Source of the DNA: Callorhinus ursinus
Lineage: Eukaryota > Chordata > Mammalia > Carnivora > Otariidae
Assembly (NCBI RefSeq): GCF_003265705.1
Contig: NW_020313044.1
Location: 1,528,463 to 1,592,462, forward strand
DNA: 64,000 nt
Direction of reading: 5' to 3'
The notes under the pieces were generated by a model. That model ran no database searches, was not told where the DNA came from, and saw nothing but the letters and a program-made list of their open reading frames with translations. Shown piece after piece: positions 12,701-26,600 of the stretch (position 1 is the stretch's first letter; the number at the start of each line of letters is the position of its first letter). A program made the position numbers and the translations under genes.

Positions 12701-15700
12701 GTACCTACTAGGTGACAGAGCAGTGAATAAGGGAGTGAGTGGGAGAAACAAATATATGTACTATGAGCTTTTATGTAGTGGCATGTTCTATAGGTAAAAA
12801 ATAAAGGAGAATGAAAAGATAGGAAACATATTTGGGTGGAAAGCTTGTCAGGAAAGGCCTTTCTGATAAGATGACATATGTGGAGAAATGAGACTAAATT
12901 GAGGGAAAAAATCCTGTTTTGCCTAGGGGAAGAATGTTCCAGGCTGAAGGAACAACAAATGCAAAGGCCCTGGTGAGAATAGCAAGGCCAGTAACAACCA
13001 CATTTGGTATGGTACCACTTTGGTATGGTACTGAAGCAATACCATAAATCAACTAAACCTAACAGACATCAACAGAACACTGTACCCAACAATAGAATGT
13101 ACATTCTTCTCAAATACACATGAAATATTCTCCAGGATAGATCATACACACTAGGTCATAAAACAAGCCTCAGTAAATTTTAAAGGACTGAAATCATACA
13201 AAGTATGTTCTCTGACCACAATGGAGTCAACAGAAAAAAAATCTGGAAAATTTGGTTAGGTGGAAATTAAACAACACAATCCAAAATAACCATTGGGTCA
13301 ACAAAGATCTTAAGGGAAATTGGAAAATACTTTTGGATGAATAAAAATGAAGACACGGCACAGCAAAATTCATGTAAGGATAAAGCTAAAGTAGTGTTTA
13401 AGTGAAAATTTACAGCTGTAGGGGCGCCTGGGTGGCTCAGTCGTTTTAAGCGTCTGACTTTGACTCAGGTCGTGGTCCCAGGGTCCTGGGATGGAGCCCC
13501 ACATCGGGCTCCCTGCTTGGCGGGAAGCCAGCTTCTCCCTCTCCCACTCCCCCTACTTGTGTTCCCTCTTTCACTGTGTCTTTCTCTGTCAAATAAATAA
13601 AATCTTGAAAAAAAAAAAGAAAAAAAAATTTACAGCTGTAAAGGGCCATAACAGAAAAAAGAACAATCTCAAGACAATGACCTAACGTTCCATCAAAAAA
13701 GAAACTAAATCCAAAGCAAGCAGAATCAAGGAAATAAAGAGGACAGCAAAAACTCAATGAAGTAAAGAACAGAAAAACAAAAGGGAAAACAACAGAACCA
13801 AAAGCTGATTCTTTGAAAAGATCAACAAAATTGATAAACTTTTAGCTAGACTAACCAAGAAAAAAAGAGAGAAGACTCAAATTACTAAAATTAGGAATAA
13901 AAGAGGGAACATTACTAGCAATTTTTCAGAAATAAAAAGGATCATAGGGGATACTATGAACAACTATATACCAATGAATAAGAAAACTCAGATTAAATGG
14001 GCAAATTCCTGAAAAGACAAAAACCACTGAAACTGACTTAAGAGGGAACAGAAAATCTGACCAGACCTACAAAAAGTAGAGATTGAATTAGTAATTTAAA
14101 AACTTCCCACAAAGAAAAGCCCAGGTCCTGATGGCTTTACTGGTGAATTTGCCCTAACATTAAAGGAACAAAAACAAAAAAAAAAACCATACCAATTCTA
14201 CACAAATTCTTCCAGAAAATTTAGAAAGAGAGAATTCTTTCCAAATGATGAAAGACATTACAAGGAAAACAAAACACTAAAGATAAATATCTCTCATGAA
14301 CAGAAATACAAAAATCCTCAATAAAATTTCTGTAAATCAAATCCAACAACATATAAAAAGGAAAATACATCATAACCAACTAATGTTATCACAGGAATGC
14401 AAGGTTGCTTTACCATTCTAAGATCAATGTAATTGACATATTAATAGATTAAAAAAAGAAAACTCACATGATAATCTCAACAGATGCAGAAAAAGCATTT
14501 GACAAAATCTATTATCTGTTCCTGTTAAAATCTCTTAGCAAACTGAGACCAGAAGGGAACTTCTTCAGCCTGACAAAGAGCATCTCAAGGAAGCCATCAC
14601 CAGAGGTGCCTGGGTGGCTCAGTTGGTTAAGCAGCTGACTCGATCTCAGCTCAGGTTTTGATCTCAGGGTTATGAGTTTGAGCCCCGCATTGGGCTCCAT
14701 GCTGGGTGTGGAGCCTACTTTGGAGAGGAAAAAAAAAGAGGGGGCACCTGGGTGGCTCAGGTGGTTGAGCATCTGACTCTTGGTTTCGGCTCAGGTCATG
14801 ATCTCAGGATTGTGTGGGGCTCCCTGCTTAGCATGGAATCTGCTTGAGATTCTTCTTCTTTTTTTTTTAATGATTTTTATTTATTTATTTGTCAGAGAAA
14901 GAGAGCACAAGCAGGGGAAGTGGCAGGCAGAGGGAGAAGGAGGCTCTCCTACTGAGCAAGGAGCCCGATGTGGGACTCAATCCCAGACTCCCGGGATCAT
15001 GACCTGAGCTAAAGGCAGACACCTAACCGACTGAGCCACCCAGGCATCCCATCTCCTTGAGACTCTTTCCCTCTCCCTTCTCTGCTCCAACCCCTACTTG
15101 CGCTCTTTCACTTTCTCTCTTTCTCTCTCTCAAATAAATAAATAAAATCTTTAAAAAAAGAAAAGAAACTCATAACTAACATCATACTCAATGGAGAAAA
15201 ACTGGATGCTTTTCCCAAAAGATCAGGTACAAGGCAAAGTGTTCTCAATCATTTTTAAGATTGCAAAGGAGTCCTGATACCAAAGAATTGGAGAAGTATT
15301 AATCTAGGAGAAAGGGGAAAACTGCTAATACGGGAAGGAGAAAAAGAGAGCAGATTACTCCAGGAGCAGACAAGAGGGGATGCTTCCATGCGACTCAGGG
15401 GTTTTGCAAAATCTTTACAATGACCTACAAGGCCCTAAATGACCTGTCCTACTACCTACTCTCTGGCCTCATCTACCACTGTGCACCTGCTCACTTTGCT
15501 CCAGCCACACTGGCCTTTTTTCTGTTCCATGAACATGCCATGCACACTTCACTTCAGAAGTACTGCATTTGATCTTTCTTCTGCCTAGAAAAATTCATCC
15601 CTTCTGATTACTGTTTGGCTCCCTCACTGCTTCAGATGTCTGTTCAAACAGCTGCGAGGTCTTCTCTAATCTATACAACCTATCAAAAATATCAATTCCC

Positions 15701-18700
15701 ACTCTACACCAGCCCAATCCAGGTACTCCCTATTCTCTTTACCCTGCCTTTTTACCATAGTATTTTACCAACTGTCATATTATAAATGTATTTGTTTATC
15801 TGTTTCCTCCTGACTAGAATGTAAGCTCTACAAGAGAATGGACTTTACTGCGGTGTTGTGTTCAGTACTGTATCTCCAGCATTACTGAATGAAGGAATGA
15901 ATGAACAGGAGAAGTGCAGAGGGGGTGGGAGCTTCAGATAGGAGGAGGGACACTTATGCAGTATAACAAGAGGGATGGCAGTTATATGGGTATGAGAGCA
16001 GATAGGATGCTCTATTTGGTGAGAGAAGAAGGTAGTTTTCTTCTGACTGCTTCTGTTTTCCCTTTGAAATAAAAACACTTCAAATTCAACATGTCTAAAG
16101 TCATCCTTGATCCTATCCCTCCTTTACAACCTGTCTCTTCTGTATCCAAAATACCTTCTGAATCCATCCATTTCTGTCTCTGTAGCCACCTTAGTCCAGA
16201 CTCCGACCAACCCTCCCTGAGACGATGCAAGAGCTTCCTATCTTACTCCAACCTGCTTCCAACGTACCCCCTCCTTCGAACTCTTAATCCTCTCTAATCC
16301 TTTCTTTATCCAGCAACAAGCGTGGTCTTCATAAAACAAACCAGGCCCTATTATTCCCCTGCCGAATATCTTCTAACGGTTTCCCAATGCACTTAGAATA
16401 AAATCCACACACTCACCATAGCCCTAAGGCCCTACATGATCTGTCTCCTGCTTGCCTCTTCTGTCCCACCTCAGGCAACTCTCCCCCTCCCTCACAATGG
16501 CTTCTCAGTTCCTTGTACACACCAAGATCTACTCAACCTTGGGACCCTTGCACCTACAATATTCCCTCCTCATGGAATGCTCTTGTCTCCAGTCATGTCA
16601 TGTATGACCAACTCATCCAAGTTTGTCTGGGACTTTCCCAGTTTTAGCACTGAAAGGCCCAGGTCATAGGTGCCTCCTCAATGGCAGGCAAACTGGGACA
16701 GTTTATCAACCTGTTCTCAACTAAATATCTCTTGCTCAAGGAGGCCTTTCCTATTTATTCCCATTTATTTATTTATTTTTAAGGATTTTATTTATTTATT
16801 TGTCAGAGAGAGAGAAAGAGCGAGCACAAGCAGGGGGAGTGGCAGGTAGAGCAGGCAGAGGGAGAAGCAGGCTCCCCACTGAGCAGGGAGCCCAATGCGT
16901 TACTCAGTCCCAGGACCCTGGGATCATGACCTAGGCCAAAGGCAGACACTTAACTGACTGAGCCACCCAGGCGCCCCTATTTATTCCCATTTAAAGGTCC
17001 CCTTCTATTAGTGTTTATCTCAGTCCCTTTTTTGTTTCCTTCATTACACTTAGACAATTTGCAATAATTAAATTATCTTGTCTCTTATGGCAGTCATTTG
17101 TAATTTGGCTAAAATTGGAGATTTAGTAAAATCTCAAATTCAGTGGGAGGTAGCCCTGCTTCCTGATAAGGAGGCCAAAGGGGGACAGATATTCCCTTTT
17201 CCATTCTCTTATAATCAACCAGATATTCCTGACTGGACTTTGAAAATCGAAGAATAACACAAAAGCACAGGGCTGGCTGAGTCTTTTTTATGGTTGCAGC
17301 GTCACAGTAGAGAATATAGTAGGTGGGAACAAATGGTCCTGAGCAATACAGTCCAGCAGCAGGATGGATTACCTTCTGGGGCAGGGGGCCAGTAATGGTG
17401 ACACTGAGTATCCAGCCAGTAGGTGGTGACATCCAAAGCACAATGACCCCACAGCAGCATTTGACCAGGTCTTACCTTGTTTTCCAGCCTTCCTGGTAAT
17501 TCTGAATTCCTCAATACCCTCCAGAAAAATCCCTTTTCTGCCTGAGGTAACTAGAAATCAGTTTCTTTTATTTGCAACCAAGAACTCTAACTAGAACATC
17601 TATTAACCTGACAAACGTGAGTTTGTTGTTGTTGATGTCTCCTTGACTAGAATATGAACTCCAAGAGGTCTTATAAACCTAGTCTGTATTGTTCACCATT
17701 GTATTACCACTGCCTAACACAGGGCCTAACATTTAACAGGTACTCAATAAATATTTTTTAAATGAATGCATCAGAAATCACTAAGGTTATACAAATCTCC
17801 TTGCTTTATCAGGTATCTATTTCCATTAAAAAATTTTTTTTTCTTTTTAGATTTTATTTATTTATTTGAGAGAGAGAGAGAGAGAGACAGAGATAGTGAG
17901 AGACAGCACAAGTGGGGAGGAGAGGGAGAAGCAGGCTCCCTGCAGAGCAAGGAGCCCGATGCGGGGCTCGATCCCAGGACCCCGGGATCATGACCTGAGC
18001 CGAAAGCAGTCGCTTACCTGACTGAGCCACCCAGGCGCCCCTCTATTTCCATTTAACATCAAAGAGATAAACCCAATAACAAAAATCCCTACTCCTTTTC
18101 TATTCTAAAATCTACTGCTCTGCATATTCTTATACAGTGTGCCCTCAACTGAAAATAATGCTATAAGAGTCACAATGTATTAAAATGAGCACAGAAGGGG
18201 GTGCCTGGGTGGCTCAGTCGTTAAGCGTCTGCCTTCGGCTCAGGTCATGACCCCAGGGTCCTGGGATTGAGTCCCACATCGGGCTCCCTGTTCTGCGGGA
18301 AGCCTGCTTCTCCCTCTCCCACTCCCCCTGCTTGTGTTCCTTCTCTCGCTGTCTCTCTCTCTGTCAAATAAATAAATATTTAAAAAAATAAATAAAATGA
18401 GCACATAAGGGAACTTAATATTTTTTAAACACCAAAAAAAATACCTCAAAAAAAACCCACCTCACAGCCAGATGCTATTCTTCTATGTAAACGAACAAAA
18501 TTTCCAGATTATTTCCTGAGGTCAGTCTATTTTAAACCTACTCTTCTATACTGTCTATCTTACACAACTCAGAATGATGTTTCTAAGATGATGAAAGACC
18601 TTCACTAAGGAAAGATTCAATCAGGTCCTCTGTACTGTACTTATCGTTTCATAAAAGAGATTAAACACATTAGATAAATTCTCAACAATAAAATTGAAAA

Positions 18701-20526
18701 CAAAAGATTTTCTTTTTAATCAACATTAAATTTAATTACTAGTTAACACTAGTTGAGACTTAACTGTATAAGCTACATTTTAGAAATATGAAGACTAACA
18801 TATATTTTAAGAGCACCACTAAATGTTCACTTTACATTGCTTTTTTTTTTCCTGTAGAAGGCCTAGCAACCTTTCCCCATGCTAACTATCCCTAAACTTG
18901 CTGTTTTTCCAGATCTACCCTCCATTATCAGCGAGTCCTCAAAAATGTTTGTTTCAGGAAGGTCACTGTCAATTCTCCCAATACCCATCTTGTCTCTTTC
19001 AGATTATATCTTGGTTCTCTTTTTTCCCCACAAACCAATGACATTAAAACAGGATTTAATATTGCATTATATAGCAGGGTGCATCAAAATCACTTGGAGG
19101 GGTTGTTAAAACAGACTGGTGGGCCCCGCCCTCACAGTTCTGATTCAGAAGGTCTGGGATGGGGCCCAAAAATTTGCAATGCTGAGAAATTCCTACCTGA
19201 TAATGATGGTGAAGCTCCAGGGACCATACTTTATAGAGGGTTCTAGTCTGACTACCCATTACAGTAAAACCAATGACACATGGTTATCTGCAATAGTTAA
19301 AACTCAAAAAAATTAAAACTTCAGCTTCTCAGTGGCACTAGCCAAATTTTAAGTGCTCAAAAGCCACGTAGTGGTTACTGTATTGGACAGATATCAAGCA
19401 TTTCCATCATCTCACAAAGTTTTACATAATAGCAGTGTTCTAGATCACATAGTTATCATCCTTTCTAACACTTCAATCCCAAATTCTGGGTATTCAACCT
19501 TACCAAACCTACACAAAAAGCAAATGTCGGGACGCCTGGGTGGCTCAGTCAGTTAAGTATCCAACTCTTGATTCTGGCTCAGGTCCTGATCCTGGGGTTC
19601 TGGGATGGAGCCCTTGTAAGGCTCCAAGCTCGGTGCAGAGTCTGCTTGGGATTCTCTCTCCCTCTCCCTCTGCCCCTCCCCCTGTTTGCCCCCTTTCTCT
19701 CTCTCTCAAATAAATAAATAAAATATTAAAAAAAAATTAAAAAAAGCAAATGTCATTATTACATGTTCCTGGGACAATTTTTACCTCCTAAGCATATTCA
19801 GCAAAAGACACCATGATAATGGGGCACCTGGGTGGTTCAGTTGGTTAAGCAGCTGCCTTCAGCTCAGGTCATGATCCCAGGGTCCTGGGATCGAGCCCCG
19901 CATCGGGCTCCTTGCTCAGTGGGAAGCCTGCTTCTCCCTCTCCCACTCCCCCTAAACTTGTGTTCCTCTCTCGCTGTCTCTCTGTCAAATAAATAAAATA
20001 AAATCTTAAAAAAACAAAAAAAAAGGACGCCATGATACTGCTAAAAACACCAGCTCGGGAGTCAGGCAGATCTCAGCTTAAAACCTGACTCTGCCAATGG
20101 CTAACTTTGTGACCTTGAATAAGAGCCTTTATCCCATGGTCTGATGTTCTCCTCCTAAAAGGGTATAATACTATAGAAAAAAAGAGAGAAGAAAGAAAAT
20201 AAAGCGGCATCATACTCCTATTTCAGGATTGACATAAAAATTAAATGCAATGATGGATATAAATAGCTCAGCACACGGTGCCCAGTACAAGTAGTCAATA
20301 AACGGAACCTATTATTACGTGCCTCTCATTTTTCTTTTCCACTCTTGTCTCCCAAGACACTACTCAAAACACTAAAACCCAGACTACTTCTTTTGCCACA
20401 CTCATACTATGTTCTGAAAACTGAAAACCCTTCAGAGAGGGACTCCATAACTTTTCAAATACTTGCACTAAGCTCCTGCACTCCACATTAGCTTCTGGGA
20501 GGGAGGGAGGGAGGGAGGAAGGGAGG

Positions 20527-20610
<84 letters not shown>

Positions 20611-20620
20611 NNNNNNNNNN

Positions 20621-20671
<51 letters not shown>

Positions 20672-23600
20672 GAAAAAATCTACAACCATCTTCTATTACT
20701 CTACCACCAAGAATTCAAACTTGGTACATCCTCAAACTAAAATTACCCCCAGCTCTCAAAAGTTTCTAAACTTTTGAGATACTCCTTCCTCCTCGGCAAC
20801 TTTCAACCACATTGCTGTTCTTACTTTACTGAGTCTACCCAGTGAGACATTTGGCTCCTTATCCAGGCTTTGATTCATCATCATCTACTTTTCTGCCTTT
20901 TTTTTTTTTAAGATTTTGTTTATTTATTTGTCAGAGAGAGAGAGAGCACAAGCAGGAGGAGCAGCAGAGGGTGAGGGAGAAGCAGGCTCTCTGCTGAACA
21001 AGGAGCCCAATGCTGGACTCGATTCCAGGACCCTGGGATCACGACCTGAGCCAAAGGCAGCCGCTTAACCGACTCAGCCACCCAGGCGTCCCACTCTCTG
21101 CTACTTTCACCATCATCTATGCTAACTCAACCCCATACGACTTTTTCATCTGCCAATGGCAACCTCTAAACCTCACTTAATCATCCCTGGAGTTCCAAGT
21201 TTCTAATCTTGCTTCTAGACAACAGCACACTATGCCATGCAGGTCTATCACATAAAACCTTACAAATGTCATTTTATTAGCCTTTTAATAATTTCCTCTG
21301 TGGTTTCCAAAAGTTGATTATAACATTCTCCAAACTCTTCAAGACTGTCACCTAACACTCTCCTCTGAGTCATCAGATTACTGCAACTTCCACTTTGCTA
21401 AGGACATCAAGGCCATCAAGCATCCCTTCTCTACCAGTCTTTGTAACGCCACACATTTTGGTCCTTATACTACAGTAATTAAGCACTTATACTACACTAC
21501 ATTATAATAATAAAGCATTAGTAATTGGCAAGTATTGTTCTAAATGCTTATGTACAATTAACTCGTTTAATTGTCACAACAACCTTATGAAATAGTTATC
21601 AAAACCTTTTCTTTTTTGTAGATTAACAAAGTGAAGCATGTGGGACGCCTGGGTGGCTCAGTCAGTTAAGTATCTGCCTTCAGCTCAGGTCATGATCCCA
21701 GGGTCCTGGGATTGTGTAAGGCACTGGGCTCCTTGCTCATCAGGGAGCCTGCTTCTCCCTCTGCCTGCCACTCCCCCTGCTTGTGTGCTTGCTCTCTCTT
21801 TCTGACAAATAAATAAATAAAATCTTAAAAAAAAAAAAAAAGAAAGTGAAGCATAGGGAAATCATAGGACTTTACCCATACCGTTAAAGAGCCAAGTTAC
21901 AGAAGTCTGGATCCATCTGTTACTTTCTAGACCAATATGTTCCATGGACTCCCATGCTCTTGACTTTTCCATGTAATCCCACATAATCTCAAAGTTGCCC
22001 TTCAACAGGGGCTAGGAATGGTGATCAGACAGGGTTAGCCTTAGCTGTTATGATTTAATTTTTTTTCAAGGAAAATATATTCAAGTATGATCTGTGAAAA
22101 AAAATGTATAAAATGACTTACTACAAAGGTATAGTAATCAAAACTATAGTACTGATATAAAGACAGACATACAGACCCATGGAATAGAATAGAGCCCAGA
22201 AATAAATTCTCATGTATATGGTCAAGTGATTTTTTTTTTTTAAGTAGGCTCCACACCCTGCACAGAGTCCAACATGGGGCCTGAACTCATGACCCTAAGA
22301 TCAAGACCTGAGCTGCGATCAAGAGTCCAACACTTAACCAACTGAACTACCCAGGTGGTCGAATGATTTTTGATAAGGATGCCAAGGCCAGTCAATGAAG
22401 AAAAGACAGTCTTTTGAACAAATGGTGCTGAGATAAATGACTATTCACATGCAAAAGAATGAAACTGGACCCTTACCTAAAACCACACAGAAATATTAAC
22501 TCAAAGTTAACTCAAAACCCAAATTTAAGAGCTAAAACTATAAAACTCTTCAAAGAGTTTGTTTGGGGTGATGAAAAAGTTCTAGAGATGGATAAGCACA
22601 ATCATAACAACATGAACTTGATTTGATGCCACTGAACCATACACTTTAAAAGGTTTTTTAAGATTTTATTTATTTATTTATTTTAGATTTTATTTATTTA
22701 TTTGAGAGGGAGAGAATGAGAGATAGAGAGCACGAGAGGGAAGAGGGTCAGAGGGAGAAGCAGACTCCCTGCTGAGCAGGGAGCCCGATGCGGGACTGGA
22801 TCTAGGGACTCCAGGGTCATGACCTGAGCTGAAGGCAGTCGCTTAACCAACTGAGCCACCCAGGTGCCCTGAACCATACACTTTAAAAAATGGTTAAAAT
22901 GGTAAATTTTATGTATATTGTATTTTATCACAATAAAGAAATGTATAAAATTAATAAATATATAAAACTGACCCCTCTGTTCATGTCCTAGCTCTCTCCT
23001 TTCTGATTCCTGAATGATGTCATTCCGAGTCTATCTACTTCATTATCAGTCTCCTCACGGGTTATCACTCCTTCTCTACAAGCTCTTACTCTCTGCCTTT
23101 AAACTTGGAGTCTTCATTTTCTTTTCTTTTCTTAATTTTTGTATCTTTAAATTTTTTTATTGTTACGTTAATCACCATACATTACATCATTAGTTTTTGA
23201 TGTAGTGTTCCATCTTCATTTTCTTTTCTATGCAGATGGTCCCAAAATGTACATTTCCAGTCCTGATGGCTCCACTCCTCATTCAGGATTTCCACTTAAA
23301 TTTCCTGTTAATGCCTCTAACTCAAATATCCAAAAGAAAACTTATTCCCTTTGAATTACTCCGTTTCAAATTCATTGTAATGTCAGCACTGCTCCAGTTA
23401 CTCAAGTTAAAGTTAAAAGCAGCACCCTACTAAACTTCTAGGTCGTTTTTCATACCACTCTGTCATCCATAGCACTTTTGACAATCTGTCATTATCTTGG
23501 GTATTGGTTTGCTTACTTACACTATCTTCTAGACTAGAAAAAATATAAATACGAGCTCCATGAAAGTTAGGAATCTTGACCATCTTAATCACAACCCTGT

Positions 23601-26600
23601 CCTCGGTTCTGGTATAGCACCTGGCACATATCAGTCTCAACAAATATTTACCGAATGTTGTTACAGCTTACATTTGTTTTTATTAACAACAATAAAGTAT
23701 GCAGAATACTATAAACTGCATTTAATACTTAATCATATTCACAACAATCCTACTGAGGAAGTATTTCTCATTATTATGCTCTCTGTTTTATAAATGAGAA
23801 ATGAGCTTTATACTGGTTAAGTGTCTTTCTCATGCTCATAACACTAAATAAGGGAATGAAGACTAGAATCCAAGGACTCAACTATATCACATTTGCCTAT
23901 TTAATCAATAAATTAAAAAAACACACTCCTACACATATTTGTTTCAAAGAAATGAAGTTGATTCAGAAATGCCAAAAACCTCAGAATCTATCTTTGGCAT
24001 ATCAGTACATGGCTAATAAGCCACAGGCTTCAGGTATGCCTCCCAGGGACACAGGAAGGATATATTGTAAAATAACTGAAAAATCATGCTAGGTATGTTC
24101 CATACATTACTATTACTCTGGGGGCATAACTTATACTGAATTACATTGATAGTGATGTACTCAAACTACTAACTGGAACCTTCTCACCCAGCAGTAGTAA
24201 GAATCCCATGGTTACCAGATACCCTATCAGTCAGGTAGCCCTTAGAGTATAGAGACCATGTCTTCTTGATCTCTGTAGACCTACCACTTAGCACAGTGGC
24301 TAAAACCCAGGAGATGCACAATATTGTTTATTCAAGAATGAAGGAATATGGGAAATGCAAAGATATCAGACAGTACCTTACCTTGGGCTCTTCCTGATCT
24401 TCCAGAGAAAAGTCCATCAATTCATTGGAAATCTCCTCTGCTTGATCTTCTAGTTCTGGATTTTTATCCAATTTTGGAAGTGTAGTAATGGGGCTGCCCA
24501 GATATTTCATTTCACTTTCCAAAAAGTTTCCATTGTCCTGTCAATTATATGGACAATATTAAAAACTATTCAGGACCCCTTACCTTCCATATACAAAAAT
24601 TAATTCAAAATGAATCAAAGACCTAAACATAAAAGCTAAACCTATAAAACTCTTAGAAGAGAACAGTGGAAAAACTTCATAATATTGGATTTGTCAATGA
24701 TCTCATTAATAATATGTTGCATGGGCAACATAAAAAAAATGGACAAATTGGACTTATCAAAATTAAAAACTCGGGTGCCTGGGTGGCTCAGTTGGTTAAG
24801 CGACTGCCTTCAGCTCAGGTCATGATCCTGGAGTCCCAGGATCGAGTCCCACATCAGGCTCCCCGCTCAGCGGGGAGTCTGCTTCTCCCTCTGACCCTCT
24901 TCCCTCTCGTGCTCTCTATCTCTCATTCTCTCTCTCTCAAATAAATAAATAAAATCTTTAAAAAAAAAAAACAAAATTAAAAACTCCTGTACATCAAAAA
25001 TACCACCAAGAAAGTAAAGACAATGCACAAAATGGGAGAAAATATTGGCAAGTCATATACCTGATGAAGGATTAATACCCAGAATACAAAAACACTCATA
25101 TAGTGTAACACCAAAAATAACAAAGATTTAAAAATGGTGCAGCTGAGGGGCGCCTGGGTGGCTCAGTCCTTAAGTGTCTGCCTTCGGCTCAGGTCATGAT
25201 CCCAGGGTCCTGGGATCGAGCCCTCCATCGGGCTCCCTGCTCTGTGGGGAGCCTGCTTCTCCCTCTCCCAATCCCCCTGCTTGTGTTCCCTCTCTCGCTG
25301 TGTCTGTCAAATAAGTAAAATCTTAAATAAATAAATAAATAAATGAATAATAAAAATGGTGCAGCTGAGGGACGCCTGAGTGGCTCAGTTGGTTAAGCGT
25401 CTGCCTTTGGCTCAGGTCATGATCCCAGGGTCCTGGTATCAAGTCCCGCATCAGGCTCTTTGCTCAGCAGGGAGCTTGCTTCTCCCTCTGCCTGATGCCA
25501 CCCCTACTTGGGCTCTCTCTCTCTCTCTCTGTTTCTGACAAATAAGTGATCTTTAAAAAAATAAAAATGGGGCGCCTGGGTGGCTCAGTTGGTTAAGCGA
25601 CTGCCTTCGGCTCAGGTCATGATCCTGGAGTCCCGGGATCGAGTCCCACATCGGACTCCCTGCTCAGCGGGGAGTCTGCTTCTCCCTCTGACCCTGCTCT
25701 CTCTCTCTCTCAAGTAAATAAAAAAAATCTTAAAAAAAAATAAAATAAAAAAATAAAAAATAAAAATGGTGCAGCTGATATGGATAACAGTATGGTGGTT
25801 CCCCCTCAAATTAAATATAGCATTATCTTATAATCCACCAATTCCATTTCTGGGTATATACTCCAAAGAACTGAAAGCAAGGATTCGAACAGATATTTGT
25901 ATACCAATATTCATGGTAACATTATTCGCAATGGAAAGAGGTGGAAACAATCCAAATGTCCATCAGCAAATTAATGGATAAACAGAATGTTATACCACTA
26001 AGTGTCCAAAAGTCAAATCATAGAGACAGAAAATACACTAAAGGTTACCAGGAGCTGGAGGGAGGGAGGAATGGGGGAGTTATTTTTTTAATGGGTAGAG
26101 AGCTTCTGTTCTAAATGATGAAAAAAACCCAGAAATGAACAGTGGTGATGGTTGCACAACATTGTCAATGTATTTAATGCCTCTGGATTGTACACTTAAA
26201 AATGGTTAAAATGGCAAATTTTATGTTATGTATACTTTACCACATTAAAAGACACACACACACACACACACACAGGAAACTCTTCAGTAATTTACCATGC
26301 TCCAAGTCTTCCCTTTCTCCAAGAAATCAAAAATCTGAAACATGGTCAACCTAATCTACTTATTATGGGCTATGTTAAAATGACTTTTCCCTAGGATTGA
26401 GATAGAAATGACTTTTCCCTGGGATTGAGATTAGACCCTAAATCCCTGGAGTTATCTTGAATCCACTGTCTATTAAAAGCAAGTGAGTGCGTGGGTAACT
26501 TAAGACTCCTGTAGCTAAATGGACAAAAGACACAGTCATTTACTAGGTAAAATGTATATGGCTAATATTCACATGAAATCACTACTAATTGTTTTTTTTT

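Larger units (their letters stand above)
13030..15300 (+). mobile_element. L1 ORF2 fragment, broken by SINEs
   Basis: Decayed L1 ORF2: TCTCTGACCACAATGGAGTC (endonuclease/RT junction), AAGCCCAGGTCCTGATGGCT, CAACAGATGCAGAAAAAGCA (RT region), and GAAACTCATAACTAACATCA after the SINE block. Frame destroyed. Confidence 0.85.
22090..22960 (+). mobile_element. L1 fragment with two CAN-SINE insertions
   Basis: ACAAAGGTATAGTAATCAAA and GACCCATGGAATAGAATAGA are L1 ORF2; the 3' end reads ATGGTTAAAATGGTAAATTT. Confidence 0.85.

Noticed and set aside
20499..20670. Regularly spaced short repeats as an array.
   Set aside because: A simple purine microsatellite around an assembly gap, in a vertebrate genome.
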